DNA of 64,000 nucleotides. It comes from Candidatus Saccharimonadota bacterium (GTDB lineage: Bacteria > Patescibacteriota > Saccharimonadia > Saccharimonadales > Saccharimonadaceae). Where the stretch lies: assembly GCA_017404325.1 (NCBI GenBank), contig JAFRCO010000013.1, positions 58,988 to 122,987 of the forward strand, read 5' to 3'. Shown here in pieces: positions 1 through 7,327 of the stretch; the first letter of the stretch is position 1, and each line of letters opens with the position of its first letter. The notes under the pieces were generated by a model. It did not search any database, was not told where the DNA came from, and worked only from the letters and a program-made list of their open reading frames with translations. Position numbers and translations under genes: made by a program.

Positions 1-178
1 ATTTCTCTGGGTTGCCAAAATTTTTGACGTAGCACTTATAAGCCCATTGTCCTTTTTGTCCTGGTTCCCATTGATTAGCCCATACCGTATCGAAAATAGG
101 AGAGCTTTTTTCGAATCCAACACGGAAACCGCCGACGCCAGCGAACAATTCTACGACCCGAATTTTCTCCTTAGACAC
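1..178 (-). CDS. DNA (cytosine-5-)-methyltransferase, N-terminal part
   Basis: The gene runs off the left edge of the window; only the first 59 codons are visible. Right after the start the protein reads VVELFAGVGGFRVGFE, which is motif I (the AdoMet-binding loop) of C5 cytosine methyltransferases, so it should methylate cytosine in a short recognition site. The start is GTG at 178, preceded by a good GGAGG site at about 186-190. It is divergent from a small helix-turn-helix gene with two more genes behind it, the classic layout of a type II restriction-modification system with a controller protein. The catalytic PC motif lies outside the window, so activity cannot be judged here. Confidence 0.88.
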   Translation of the reverse strand, partial: MSKEKIRVVELFAGVGGFRVGFEKSSPIFDTVWANQWEPGQKGQWAYKCYVKNFGNPEK

Positions 179-209
179 GGAATATCCTCCACTTAATAAT
201 ATTACTTAC

Positions 210-218
210 ATTATATCA
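210..218 (-). promoter_or_regulatory. extended -10 box for the methyltransferase gene
   Basis: On the minus strand the sequence reads TGATATAAT, about 30 nt upstream of the GTG start. No good -35 is seen; the TGn extension may compensate. Confidence 0.45.
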
Positions 219-260
219 CATTTTTTCACTTTCAAAACATAAGCGTAAACTTAAAATGCT

Positions 261-301
261 ACTTAAAGTCTGTAGACCTAAAGAATGCAAGCGGGTATAA
301 A
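261..301 (+). promoter_or_regulatory. controller-protein operator (C-box-like) and promoter
   Basis: A perfect ACTTnAAGT palindrome (261-269) is followed 15 bp later by a weaker copy, ACCTAAAGA (276-284). The second copy overlaps where the -35 would be for a TATAAA -10 at 296-301. Tandem palindromes of this kind upstream of a controller gene match the C-box arrangement known from type II restriction-modification systems, where the controller activates and then represses its own gene and the restriction gene. Binding is inferred. Confidence 0.5.
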
Positions 302-322
302 TGAAGTAAAAGGAAAAGCATT

Positions 323-547
323 ATGGATATAGTAAAAGTTTTCGGAAAAAACTTAAGAAAATATCGCTTAGAGCTTGGTCTTTCTCAGGAAAAGCTTGCT
401 GATAAATGTGGTTTACATAGGACATATATCGGAAGCATTGAATGTTTCCAGCGTAATGTTTCGTTGGAAAATATTCAGAAAATAGCAAATGCTCTCGGCG
501 TAGAACCTTACCAATTATTAATTAAGGATAAGGAGAGCAAAAAATGA
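323..547 (+). CDS. XRE-family helix-turn-helix controller (C) protein
   Basis: This 74-residue protein is a single HTH_3/XRE domain: helices cover about residues 5-65 and the recognition part reads LSQEKLADKCGLHRTYIGSIE. Size and sequence are typical of C proteins that time restriction-enzyme expression. Its stop overlaps the next start (ATGA at 544), so the two are translationally coupled, as is usual for C-R gene pairs. It lies back-to-back with a C5 methyltransferase and has tandem palindromes upstream. An ordinary phage-type repressor is possible, but the context favours a C protein. Confidence 0.8.
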   Translation: MDIVKVFGKNLRKYRLELGLSQEKLADKCGLHRTYIGSIECFQRNVSLENIQKIANALGVEPYQLLIKDKESKK

Positions 548-1335
548 GAATCGAGTATTCTTCTGAACTAAAAAGAGAAAGTGATGAGAAGAAACTTTTC
601 AATATAAACACATTTAGTAAGTTGGATAAAAGTGGTCTTTCTTATGGCGGCATAGAGCGCAGAATTTTAATGAAAGAGTATCCAACTGGCGAAAAGCTTT
701 ACATTCAATATCCGGGCAAAGAATCTGCACGAGACAAGAATGTTAGACCTTGGGATTTTCGCCCAAAGCTACAGCTACCTAATGGTGAATGGCTTAAAGA
801 TTTAAGTTTCAAGGATGTCTGGGATGACTTATATTCTTTCAAGGACATTGCTTGCGATATGAGTTATATTGCGACCCTATTCTTTAGGATTGCTTACATG
901 ATAGATGCCAAGAAGACTACTCGTGCGCTTCATTATGAAGACGTTGATAGCAAGACTGGGCAGATAGTAAATGAAGGCGACGTTGAATTGACTTGGTATG
1001 AATACACTCCAGAAGAGGATATTCTAAGCGGTTTGCAAGTTTCCCCAGAAGCAATTCGTGGTTGTTCTGTGCCGGCATATCTTGCCTATAATGACTATTT
1101 GGCTCAGAACGAAGACTGTAAATATTATTATCGTGCCGTTTATGATAAGGGCGAAACATGGAAGACTGATACTGGCAGAAGAAACACACTTTTAACTCAT
1201 ATGGCTGTAATTGCATTTATCGAAGACAAGCTAAGGTTTACTGAAATTACTGATATGTTCCAGAGAGGCATGGGTGTAGCAAACCTACCAACTAAATACT
1301 GGGAAGAGACTACTGGCGGTAGGGTTATAAAATAG
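544..1335 (+). CDS. unknown protein in restriction-endonuclease position
   Basis: I do not recognise this 263-residue protein. It is soluble, without signal peptide or membrane segments, and rich in aromatic and charged residues. It is coupled to the controller gene by a 4-nt overlap and followed 16 nt later by a second unknown gene. In restriction-modification loci with this order the gene after the controller is normally the restriction endonuclease, so that role is inferred from position only. I cannot point to a convincing PD-(D/E)xK, HNH or GIY-YIG motif. Base composition is AT-richer than the housekeeping genes nearby, which fits horizontal acquisition. Confidence 0.5.
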   Translation: MRIEYSSELKRESDEKKLFNINTFSKLDKSGLSYGGIERRILMKEYPTGEKLYIQYPGKESARDKNVRPWDFRPKLQLPNGEWLKDLSFKDVWDDLYSFKDIACDMSYIATLFFRIAYMIDAKKTTRALHYEDVDSKTGQIVNEGDVELTWYEYTPEEDILSGLQVSPEAIRGCSVPAYLAYNDYLAQNEDCKYYYRAVYDKGETWKTDTGRRNTLLTHMAVIAFIEDKLRFTEITDMFQRGMGVANLPTKYWEETTGGRVIK

Positions 1336-1351
1336 AGGGTTGTTAACAAAG

Positions 1352-2143
1352 ATGAGTCGTAAAAGCATATATGATTTATTGGAAGAAAAGGAGTTTAATC
1401 CTAGCCATGAGTTTGCTCGATTAAGATGGCGTTTTGACCACGACAGTTCTCCTTTTCATAATGAATTGCTTGATGCGTCTACTATCTATTGGCATATAGA
1501 AAAAGAAGTATTTGACAAGTTGCCAATCAAGGGAACTTTTATCAATTTGAAAGATTTGCTAAATGGGCTTGGCATTAACCTGAATAAACGAAATGCTACA
1601 TTAGATGACATATTCAACTTAGCAGAATTCATTCTATGCGCAGTAGATGCCGATTTTGGTGGTCGCAAATACCTCTATAAGCCACTTTTGGACAATATTA
1701 ATATTATTCTTGAGAAAACATCCCATAAGATAATTAGTATTGGTAAAGGCAAAATTATTGTTCCGAAAGATGCTAAAGTTGAGCAAGCTGCTTCTTTAGC
1801 AAAAAGTGGTTCATTATCGTTAGAGATATTAAAATATAATCACCGTTCAAATATCGGAAACATAGATAACAAAAGAAGTATCCTGGCATCTATAGGAAAG
1901 AGCTACGAAACTACATTGAAGAAAGACAAGAGCCAATTGGCTGATGACATTCGTTTCTTGTTGAATAATTTAGACATTAGACATGATAATCAAAAAGGCA
2001 ACAATGAGCTTCTAAAGATTGTTGGAGATGACCTAGAGAAATGGTATGACAACCTTTATTCTTTGTTTGTAGCCTATATAATCGAGGATGAGAAGAACGC
2101 TATTCTCGGTCAAGTTAAGAAACTAAAAGAAGCACTAAAGTAG
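1352..2143 (+). CDS. unknown protein of the restriction-modification island
   Basis: This 263-residue soluble protein is not recognised. The start is taken as ATG 1352; a TTG at 1340 is in frame but would sit directly on the AGAGGG site at 1334-1339. The C-terminal third contains a predicted helical stretch with an IRHDN motif. It loosely resembles the helical C-terminal domains (HEPN-like) of abortive-infection proteins, but the match is too weak to assign. It is followed by a hairpin that probably ends the operon. It may be a second restriction subunit or a separate defence gene. Confidence 0.45.
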   Translation: MSRKSIYDLLEEKEFNPSHEFARLRWRFDHDSSPFHNELLDASTIYWHIEKEVFDKLPIKGTFINLKDLLNGLGINLNKRNATLDDIFNLAEFILCAVDADFGGRKYLYKPLLDNINIILEKTSHKIISIGKGKIIVPKDAKVEQAASLAKSGSLSLEILKYNHRSNIGNIDNKRSILASIGKSYETTLKKDKSQLADDIRFLLNNLDIRHDNQKGNNELLKIVGDDLEKWYDNLYSLFVAYIIEDEKNAILGQVKKLKEALK

Positions 2144-2207
2144 AGAGTTTACCACAGGGTGGCTTGCTATGTAGGGAGCCGCCACCTGATGGAAAACTCT
2201 CTTTCTT
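2142..2207 (+). terminator. hairpin ending the restriction-modification operon
   Basis: AGAGAGTTT (2142-2150) pairs with AAACTCTCT (2194-2202), and inside it GGTGGC (2158-2163) pairs with GCCACC (2181-2186). A T-rich but interrupted tail follows. The stem begins within the stop codon of the preceding gene. Confidence 0.55.
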
Positions 2208-2272
2208 CTACATTGTAGCTATACTGGTTCCATTACTTCTAGGAATATAGTTTGTAGGATATAATACATTCA

Positions 2273-2372
2273 GTACACCCTTGATTCGGTATATATCTGA
2301 TACGAGGTCGTTCCAATGCGACACCACAAGGTGTACCATTTTAAGATAAAGAAGACCCTCTGGGTCTTTTTT
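2273..2372 (+). ncRNA. candidate structured small RNA with own terminator
   Basis: A TATAAT box (2260-2265) is followed 7 nt later by GTACACCCTTG (2273-2283), which pairs with CAAGGTGTAC (2327-2336) with one bulged C. Inside lie two smaller hairpins: TCGGTAT/ATACGA (2286-2292/2300-2305) and GTCG/CGAC (2307-2310/2319-2322). This gives a three-way-junction fold. A strong terminator closes the unit at 2352-2372. No open reading frame of note is present. No known RNA family is recognised. The -35 is poor, so expression is inferred. Confidence 0.45.
2352..2372 (+). terminator. intrinsic terminator
   Basis: AAGACCC-TCT-GGGTCTT followed by six T. It lies just upstream of the PAP2 gene promoter and ends whatever is transcribed from about 2273. 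Confidence 0.8.
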
Positions 2373-2390
2373 GTTGCAATTAAAAACTTA

Positions 2391-2399
2391 TGCTATAAT
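2391..2399 (+). promoter_or_regulatory. extended -10, leaderless promoter of PAP2 gene
   Basis: TGCTATAAT ends 6 nt before ATG 2406, so transcription should start at the A of the start codon. There is no Shine-Dalgarno. Confidence 0.65.
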
Positions 2400-2405
2400 C
2401 GAACC

Positions 2406-2894
2406 ATGAATATGTGGGAATTAATTACAAATATTGTTTTAATATTATCTTTTATCACTCTCGGTATTTTTGCCGTTCTCGGTCTTTATCAATGGATTAC
2501 TCGAAAATCCTTTAAAAAGATCGACAAACAAATCCGCTGGATGCCGATACCTCTTTTACTCGTCGCAATCACTTATTTCCTCTTTGATAAAGTTTGGATT
2601 TTGAGTACCCGTCCGAACGGTTCTGGCGAACCATCATTCCCTTCGACCCACGTCTTAATCGTTACGACCATCTTCTTCATCGTCACGATTATTCTCCCGA
2701 AGTACATTAAATCAAAAACTGTCCGTATCATTCTTGAACTACTCATGGTTATCGGTATCGGTTTAACTTGTACTGGTCGCGTTCTTGCAAATCTTCATTG
2801 GCCACTAGACGTCATTGGCGCGATTATCTTCTCCTTTATCTATTCTGAAATCTACTTCCAGATTATTAAAAATCGCAAAAAGAGCAAAAAATGA
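2406..2894 (+). CDS. PAP2-family membrane phosphatase
   Basis: This 162-residue integral membrane protein has about five hydrophobic segments. It carries the three PAP2 signature motifs in order: K...STRP near residue 65, PSFPSTH (the PSGH motif, with catalytic His) near residue 77, and GR...LHWPLD near residue 120, with the second His. PAP2 enzymes dephosphorylate lipid phosphates such as phosphatidic acid or undecaprenyl pyrophosphate at the outer membrane face. Recycling of the cell-wall carrier lipid is one likely role, but the substrate is not shown. ATG 2406 is chosen because the -10 box lies 6 nt upstream; a longer in-frame start at 2316 would include the terminator. The HIT gene overlaps its stop (ATGA). 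Confidence 0.85.
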   Translation: MNMWELITNIVLILSFITLGIFAVLGLYQWITRKSFKKIDKQIRWMPIPLLLVAITYFLFDKVWILSTRPNGSGEPSFPSTHVLIVTTIFFIVTIILPKYIKSKTVRIILELLMVIGIGLTCTGRVLANLHWPLDVIGAIIFSFIYSEIYFQIIKNRKKSKK

Positions 2895-3268
2895 GCAGCG
2901 TTTTTACAAAAATTATTAACGGCGAAATTCCCTGTTATAAAATCTACGAAGACGAAAAAACCCTCGCTTTTCTAGATATTAATCCGGAAACAAAAGGTCA
3001 TACTCTCGTTATTCCTAAAAAAGAAGTTGATAAAATCTATGAACTTGACGATGAAGATTACGCAGCTCTTATGAATACCGTGAAGAAGCTTTCAAAACAC
3101 ATGGAAGAAGTTTTAGGCGTCCGTACTCTTTGGAAAGTTATCGGAACCGACGTTCCTCATGCTCACGTCCATCTTCTCCCTTATGACGAAACCTGGACCC
3201 ATGGTCGTCACCTCGAACTCACTCCGGAAGAATTCGAAGAAATCCGTTCCCGTCTGTGTTATAATTAA
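2891..3268 (+). CDS. HIT-family nucleotide-binding hydrolase
   Basis: This 125-residue histidine triad protein carries the HxHxH signature (HAHVHLLP) at about residues 95-102. HIT proteins hydrolyse adenosine-phosphoramidates or dinucleoside polyphosphates, or cleave AMP from adenylated proteins. The N-terminus (FTKIINGEIPCYKIYED) is typical of bacterial HinT-like members. It is translationally coupled to the upstream PAP2 gene. The exact substrate cannot be read from sequence. Confidence 0.9.
   Translation: MSSVFTKIINGEIPCYKIYEDEKTLAFLDINPETKGHTLVIPKKEVDKIYELDDEDYAALMNTVKKLSKHMEEVLGVRTLWKVIGTDVPHAHVHLLPYDETWTHGRHLELTPEEFEEIRSRLCYN
3258..3265 (+). promoter_or_regulatory. -10 box, leaderless promoter of valS
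   Basis: TATAAT at 3260-3265 (preceded by TGT) ends 6 nt before the valS ATG. It lies inside the 3' end of the HIT gene. Confidence 0.6.
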
Positions 3269-3271
3269 TCT

Positions 3272-5896
3272 ATGAAATTTGCAAGCAGTTATGAACCGGG
3301 GGAATACGAAAGTGATATTTATGCCGCTTGGGAAGCTAGCGGTATTTTTAGTCCAAAAATATCTAGTTTACCTATCGACGATAACGGAGATGGCGTTGAT
3401 GACCGTATTTGTACTAAATCATCCCAAACCTTCTCTATCGTTATGCCACCCCCGAACGCGAACGGCAATTTACATATCGGCCATGGTTTAACTGTTGCAA
3501 CAGAAGATTCTTTAACCCGCTACTATCGTTTAAGAGGTAGATCCTCTTGGTACGTCCCTGGTGCTGACCACGCTGGCTTTGAAACCTGGGTTGTTTATGA
3601 GCGAGAACTAGAAAAACAAGGTCACACTCGTTTCGAATATAGTCGCGATGAACTCTATTCTCGCGTTTGGAGTTTCGTTGCTGAACAACGTGGAAATATG
3701 GAACTCCAACTTCGCGCTCTCGGTGCTTCCTGCTCTTGGGAAGATCTGACCTTTACTCTTGATGAAAACGTGATTGACCGTGTCTATACTACTTTTGAAA
3801 AAATGTGGAATGACGGCCTGATTTACAGAGGTGAGAAACTTGTTAATTTTTGTCCGAAACACCAAACCGCCTTTGCTGACATCGAAGTTGAACATGAGGA
3901 TGAAAAGGGGACTCTTTGGGATATTGCCTATACTTACGATGGTGGCGAAATTATCGTCTCGACTACTCGTCCCGAAACTCTCTTTGGCGATGTCGCTGTC
4001 GCAGTTAACCCGGAAGACAAACGCTACAAAAAACTCATCGGAAAAACTGTTAAATTACCTCTTACCGACCGCGAAATTCCGATTATTACCGACGAACATG
4101 CCGACCCTGAATATGGTACCGGCGCCGTAAAAATCACTCCGGCCCATGATTTTGATGATTTTGAAGTTGGTGAACGCCATAATCTAGAGCGTATTAGGGT
4201 AATTGCCGAAGACGGTAAAATGGTCAACGTTCCTGAAGCTTACTATGGTTTAACGACTACAGAATGCCGTAAAAAGGTTTTGAAAGATTTGAAGGACCAG
4301 GACCTCTTAAGAGGTGAAAAGAAAATTGAACACAATGTCGCTCATTGCTATAAGTGCGGAACGACAATCGAACCGATGCTAAAAGAACAGTGGTTTGTCG
4401 ACGTTGAAAAACTTGCAAAAACCGCCATTGAACATCTCGAAAACGACGAAATAAGATTTTATCCTGAAAATAAGAAGAAAGTCATCATTAATTATCTTAA
4501 AGGCTTAAAAGACTGGAATATTTCTCGTCAAATCCCTTGGGGCATCGCTATTCCAATGTTTAAGAAAATCGATGACCGCGCAACCGATGAACCAGAATGG
4601 ATTTTTGACCGCCGCACGAATTTAAGAGAAATTGAGAAAGCTGGCGTAAAATACGTTCGTGACGAAGACACTTTCGATACTTGGTTCTCTAGTTCGCATT
4701 GGCCGATTGTTTGTACAAACTGGACTGAAGAGAATTTCAACCCCTATTATCCATTAAATGTTATGGAGACTGGTGCGGATATCCTCTTCGCCTGGGTTGC
4801 TCGCATGATTATGATGGGCCTCTATGTCACCGGTGAAGTTCCCTTCCGTGAAGTTTACCTCCATGGTCTCGTCTTAGATGAACATGGTAAAAAGATGAGT
4901 AAATCCAAAGGTAATGTTATTAATCCGATGGACTTAGTAACGAAATATGGTTCCGATGCCTTCCGCCTTGGTATTCTTCGTGGTCGTTCCGCCGGTCTTA
5001 ACCAAGCCTTCTCTGAAAACTCTGTCGTCGCTGGTCGCAATCTCTGTAACAAACTCTGGAACATTTCCCGCCTCATCCAATCTATCGTCGACGAAAAAGA
5101 GTCAACCTCTTCTGAATCCTATACGACTGAAAACATGGGCGAAGATTGGATCTGTCGCGAGATTAACAACTGCCTAGAAATGGTTGAAAAAGATATGAAG
5201 GATTATCGCTTCGCCGAAGCGGTTGAAGCTTTGTATCAGACCATCTGGGATAAATACGCTGACTGGTTCCTTGAAAGTCAAAAAATCTATCAGAACGCCG
5301 AACTATTAAAAACTACTCTTGAGACTCTTCTTATTGCTATACACCCGTTTGCCCCCTTTGTCACAGAGGCGATCTGGCAAAACCTCAGCTGGACTGAAGG
5401 ATTTATAGCTACCTCTAAATGGCCTGTAAAACTAAAATATGACCCGATTTCAGCCGAAGAGTTTGAAAACATAAGAATTATCGTGTCTGAAGTCAGAACG
5501 ACCCTACAGGGCCTTCCAGGCACCAATAACGCGAAAAAATATAATCTACTATACGATAAAGACAGCCTCGTAGAGGATAACCAGCTCCTAATCAGGGCTC
5601 TTACTAAGGTTCCTGCCATCAACGCCCTAGAAGGGGCTCCACGTGGTCTAAGATTAGCTTTAGCTAACCACGAACTTTACCTTGATGTCCCAGCAAAAGT
5701 TGTTGAAGAGTACAAAGACGCTTTAACTGAGAAAATTCTCTCTGTTGGCCGCGAATTAGATGCTCTTAATTTAAGAATGATGAACCCGAATTATGTCGAT
5801 AAAGCTCCGGCGCACCTCGTTAAAGAGACGAGAGATCAAATTACCGAAAAAGAACAGCTTATCGACCGCTTGAAACAACAACTTGAACTCATCTAA
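3272..5896 (+). CDS. valS: valine--tRNA ligase
   Basis: Class I aminoacyl-tRNA synthetase of 874 residues that charges tRNA-Val. The HIGH motif is at residues 68-71 (HIGH within GNLHIGHG) and KMSKS at 541-545. Between them lie the CP1 editing domain (about residues 210-370) and the DTWFSS motif (about 470). An anticodon-binding domain and a C-terminal helical tail (tRNA-binding arm) follow. Length is normal for ValRS. The GADHAGFETW stretch after HIGH is the expected ValRS loop with some substitutions. Transcription should start at the ATG from the -10 just upstream, and a terminator follows 5 nt after the stop. Confidence 0.97.
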   Translation: MKFASSYEPGEYESDIYAAWEASGIFSPKISSLPIDDNGDGVDDRICTKSSQTFSIVMPPPNANGNLHIGHGLTVATEDSLTRYYRLRGRSSWYVPGADHAGFETWVVYERELEKQGHTRFEYSRDELYSRVWSFVAEQRGNMELQLRALGASCSWEDLTFTLDENVIDRVYTTFEKMWNDGLIYRGEKLVNFCPKHQTAFADIEVEHEDEKGTLWDIAYTYDGGEIIVSTTRPETLFGDVAVAVNPEDKRYKKLIGKTVKLPLTDREIPIITDEHADPEYGTGAVKITPAHDFDDFEVGERHNLERIRVIAEDGKMVNVPEAYYGLTTTECRKKVLKDLKDQDLLRGEKKIEHNVAHCYKCGTTIEPMLKEQWFVDVEKLAKTAIEHLENDEIRFYPENKKKVIINYLKGLKDWNISRQIPWGIAIPMFKKIDDRATDEPEWIFDRRTNLREIEKAGVKYVRDEDTFDTWFSSSHWPIVCTNWTEENFNPYYPLNVMETGADILFAWVARMIMMGLYVTGEVPFREVYLHGLVLDEHGKKMSKSKGNVINPMDLVTKYGSDAFRLGILRGRSAGLNQAFSENSVVAGRNLCNKLWNISRLIQSIVDEKESTSSESYTTENMGEDWICREINNCLEMVEKDMKDYRFAEAVEALYQTIWDKYADWFLESQKIYQNAELLKTTLETLLIAIHPFAPFVTEAIWQNLSWTEGFIATSKWPVKLKYDPISAEEFENIRIIVSEVRTTLQGLPGTNNAKKYNLLYDKDSLVEDNQLLIRALTKVPAINALEGAPRGLRLALANHELYLDVPAKVVEEYKDALTEKILSVGRELDALNLRMMNPNYVDKAPAHLVKETRDQITEKEQLIDRLKQQLELI

Positions 5897-5901
5897 AAAT
5901 A

Positions 5902-5927
5902 AACCCCTCTTTAAGGGGTTATTTTTT
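5902..5927. terminator. bidirectional terminator after valS
   Basis: AACCCCT-CTTTA-AGGGGTT (5902-5920) is followed by ATTTTTT on the plus strand. On the minus strand it is followed by TATTTTTAG, so it may also end the minus-strand gene whose stop is at 5919-5921. Confidence 0.85.
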
Positions 5928-6128
5928 ATTAAACTTATCTAGATTAAACAGCGGTTTTCCCTTTTCCCCGTCGATAATTCCCTGGGCTTTACGCAACAAT
6001 TTTTCGAGAGCGACCTCTGATGATGCCGACCCGACATGCACCGTTTTCACGACTTTTCCCTGCTCTTTGTAGCATACTTGCACCCCGGTTGCACCCGATG
6101 TTGTTTTAAACCGCCTAATATAAGCCAT
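5919..6128 (-). CDS. stand-alone IS1634-type transposase N-terminal domain
   Basis: This 69-residue protein begins MAYIRRFKTTSGATGVQV, followed by a KVVKTVHVGSASSEVALE stretch. It resembles the N-terminal domain of IS1634/IS4-superfamily transposases (MAYVRKVRTxSGATAVQIA...HVGSAH). The DDE catalytic part is absent and the next gene upstream is unrelated. It is therefore either a remnant of an insertion sequence or a domesticated small protein. The frame is clean and the stop sits in a shared terminator. No inverted repeats or target duplications are seen around it. Confidence 0.55.
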   Translation of the reverse strand: MAYIRRFKTTSGATGVQVCYKEQGKVVKTVHVGSASSEVALEKLLRKAQGIIDGEKGKPLFNLDKFNKK

Positions 6129-6140
6129 TCTAATCTCTTA

Positions 6141-6989
6141 TTACATATTTCCTAGTTGTCTTAACATCTCTTCTTGCTCTTTGCTAAATGCGCTCTCTTC
6201 GGCCAATTTTTCCGCCATCATCAATTTAAAACCATCAACTGAGTCATTCCAACCGGTCGTATCTCCATACTGCTCAGCCACCATTCTCGCATGACTGTTC
6301 CCCATTCCATCGCTATAAGCTTCTAGACCCTGATATCTTTTCTTTCTATCACCTGGTTCGCCATGTAAAACTAGCCCAGCTGCGTAGAGTTTGCCATCTC
6401 TAGTTAGTTTTTCCGCCAGTGCTATCTTCTTCCCAATTTCTCCACGGAATCTTTTTTCAGATTCAGAAGCCGCTTGCTGTATTGCTTCATCACTAAATCC
6501 ACCTTTTCGTATTTCTTCTATCTCAGCCAGCATCTCTTGTTCAGCATCATATAGTTGCCCTGCCTCCGACTCTTTCGTCGCGGCCAACATCTTATAACCT
6601 TCAACAGAATAGTCCCATCCGGTAGTATCGCCGTATTTTTCGGCTGTCATTTGTGCATAACTATTCCCCATCCCATTACTATATGCCTCGCGACCTTGAT
6701 ACATTTTTTTCTTGTTATCAGGTTCACCTTTCATTACGAGCTGAGCTGCGTACAAATTTCCATCTTTGATCAACCTTGCGGCCAACTGCATTTTCTCGTC
6801 CGCTTTACCTCTGTATTCTTCCCCAGCTCTTTTTATAAACTCGTCTCTCTCTGACAGCTGTTCTTTTCCCTCTTCAGCTTTCTCCACACCCGTCATGTGC
6901 TCGTCGAAACTTTTTTCATTCTTCAAAGTCTCTGCGGGATTCTCTTCCGCGACCCTATCTTCAGGGTTGCTGTTTAATCTTTCAGACAT
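6141..6989 (-). CDS. hypothetical protein with internal tandem duplication
   Basis: This 282-residue soluble, acidic, helix-rich protein is not recognised. It contains two copies of a roughly 115-residue unit (about residues 65-160 and 180-275). Each copy contains a LAxxLxxDGxLYAAxLVxxGEP stretch, then YQGxEAYSxGMGNS and YGDTTGW. The ATG at 6989 has an excellent AGGAGG site (6995-7000), which decides the start. It has its own promoter (7016-7045) and is followed by the small transposase-like gene 12 nt downstream. No membrane or signal segment is seen, so it should be cytoplasmic. Confidence 0.8.
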   Translation of the reverse strand: MSERLNSNPEDRVAEENPAETLKNEKSFDEHMTGVEKAEEGKEQLSERDEFIKRAGEEYRGKADEKMQLAARLIKDGNLYAAQLVMKGEPDNKKKMYQGREAYSNGMGNSYAQMTAEKYGDTTGWDYSVEGYKMLAATKESEAGQLYDAEQEMLAEIEEIRKGGFSDEAIQQAASESEKRFRGEIGKKIALAEKLTRDGKLYAAGLVLHGEPGDRKKRYQGLEAYSDGMGNSHARMVAEQYGDTTGWNDSVDGFKLMMAEKLAEESAFSKEQEEMLRQLGNM

Positions 6990-7015
6990 CCTAACCTCCT
7001 TCTTGTTATGTCTTA

Positions 7016-7045
7016 ATTGTAACATACAAAAAATAGAGTTTTCAA
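7016..7045 (-). promoter_or_regulatory. sigma-70 promoter of the duplicated-repeat gene
   Basis: On the minus strand TTGAAA (7040-7045), an 18-nt spacer, then TACAAT (7016-7021) with TG extension. It gives a short leader with a strong ribosome-binding site. Confidence 0.7.
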
Positions 7046-7135
7046 CAAGAAACCCCCCAATTTTTCCACAGAAGCCATAAGAATTTTCGGACTCTACTGC
7101 GGATGTCTAGCAACCGCGGTCTTTGGCAACCCAGC

Positions 7136-7164
7136 TTGACAAGAAAAAACACAAGCGCTAAAAT
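7136..7164 (+). promoter_or_regulatory. near-consensus sigma-70 promoter without a gene
   Basis: TTGACA (7136-7141), exactly 17 nt, TAAAAT (7159-7164). No coding frame starts for 160 nt downstream, and the femAB-like gene has its own -10 at 7315. The product is probably an RNA. Confidence 0.65.
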
Positions 7165-7170
7165 CAAGGC

Positions 7171-7266
7171 AACAACTACCGCGCCTGCGGGAAGTTGGGA
7201 GCATTTTTAGCAACCGGTAGGGAATAATCCAGACCGGATATAATGGTTATGCAATAAAAACCATAA
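7171..7266 (+). ncRNA. possible small RNA in a 338-nt gene-free stretch
   Basis: Downstream of the 7136 promoter lie three hairpins: CAACT..CCGC/GCGG..AGTTG (7173-7197), CCGGT/ACCGG (about 7214-7236) and ATGGTT/AAACCAT (about 7244-7266). The stretch is GC-richer than its surroundings. The 9-mer TAGCAACCG occurs at 7108 and again exactly 100 nt later at 7208. No coding frame or known family is recognised and no T-run terminator is obvious. The call rests on promoter plus hairpins only. Confidence 0.3.
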
Positions 7267-7314
7267 GCAGTCAAGAAAAAGCACGTGTTCTAAAGGAATA
7301 CAGTTATTTTGATG

Positions 7315-7320
7315 TATAAT
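7315..7320 (+). promoter_or_regulatory. -10 box of femAB-like gene
   Basis: TATAAT with TG two nt upstream, 7 nt before ATG 7328; no Shine-Dalgarno. Confidence 0.6.
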
Positions 7321-7327
7321 TAAACAA

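Noticed and set aside
917..1216. 99-codon minus-strand frame inside the restriction-position gene
   Set aside because: Antisense to the intact 544-1335 frame, which has coupled translation; no supporting signals.
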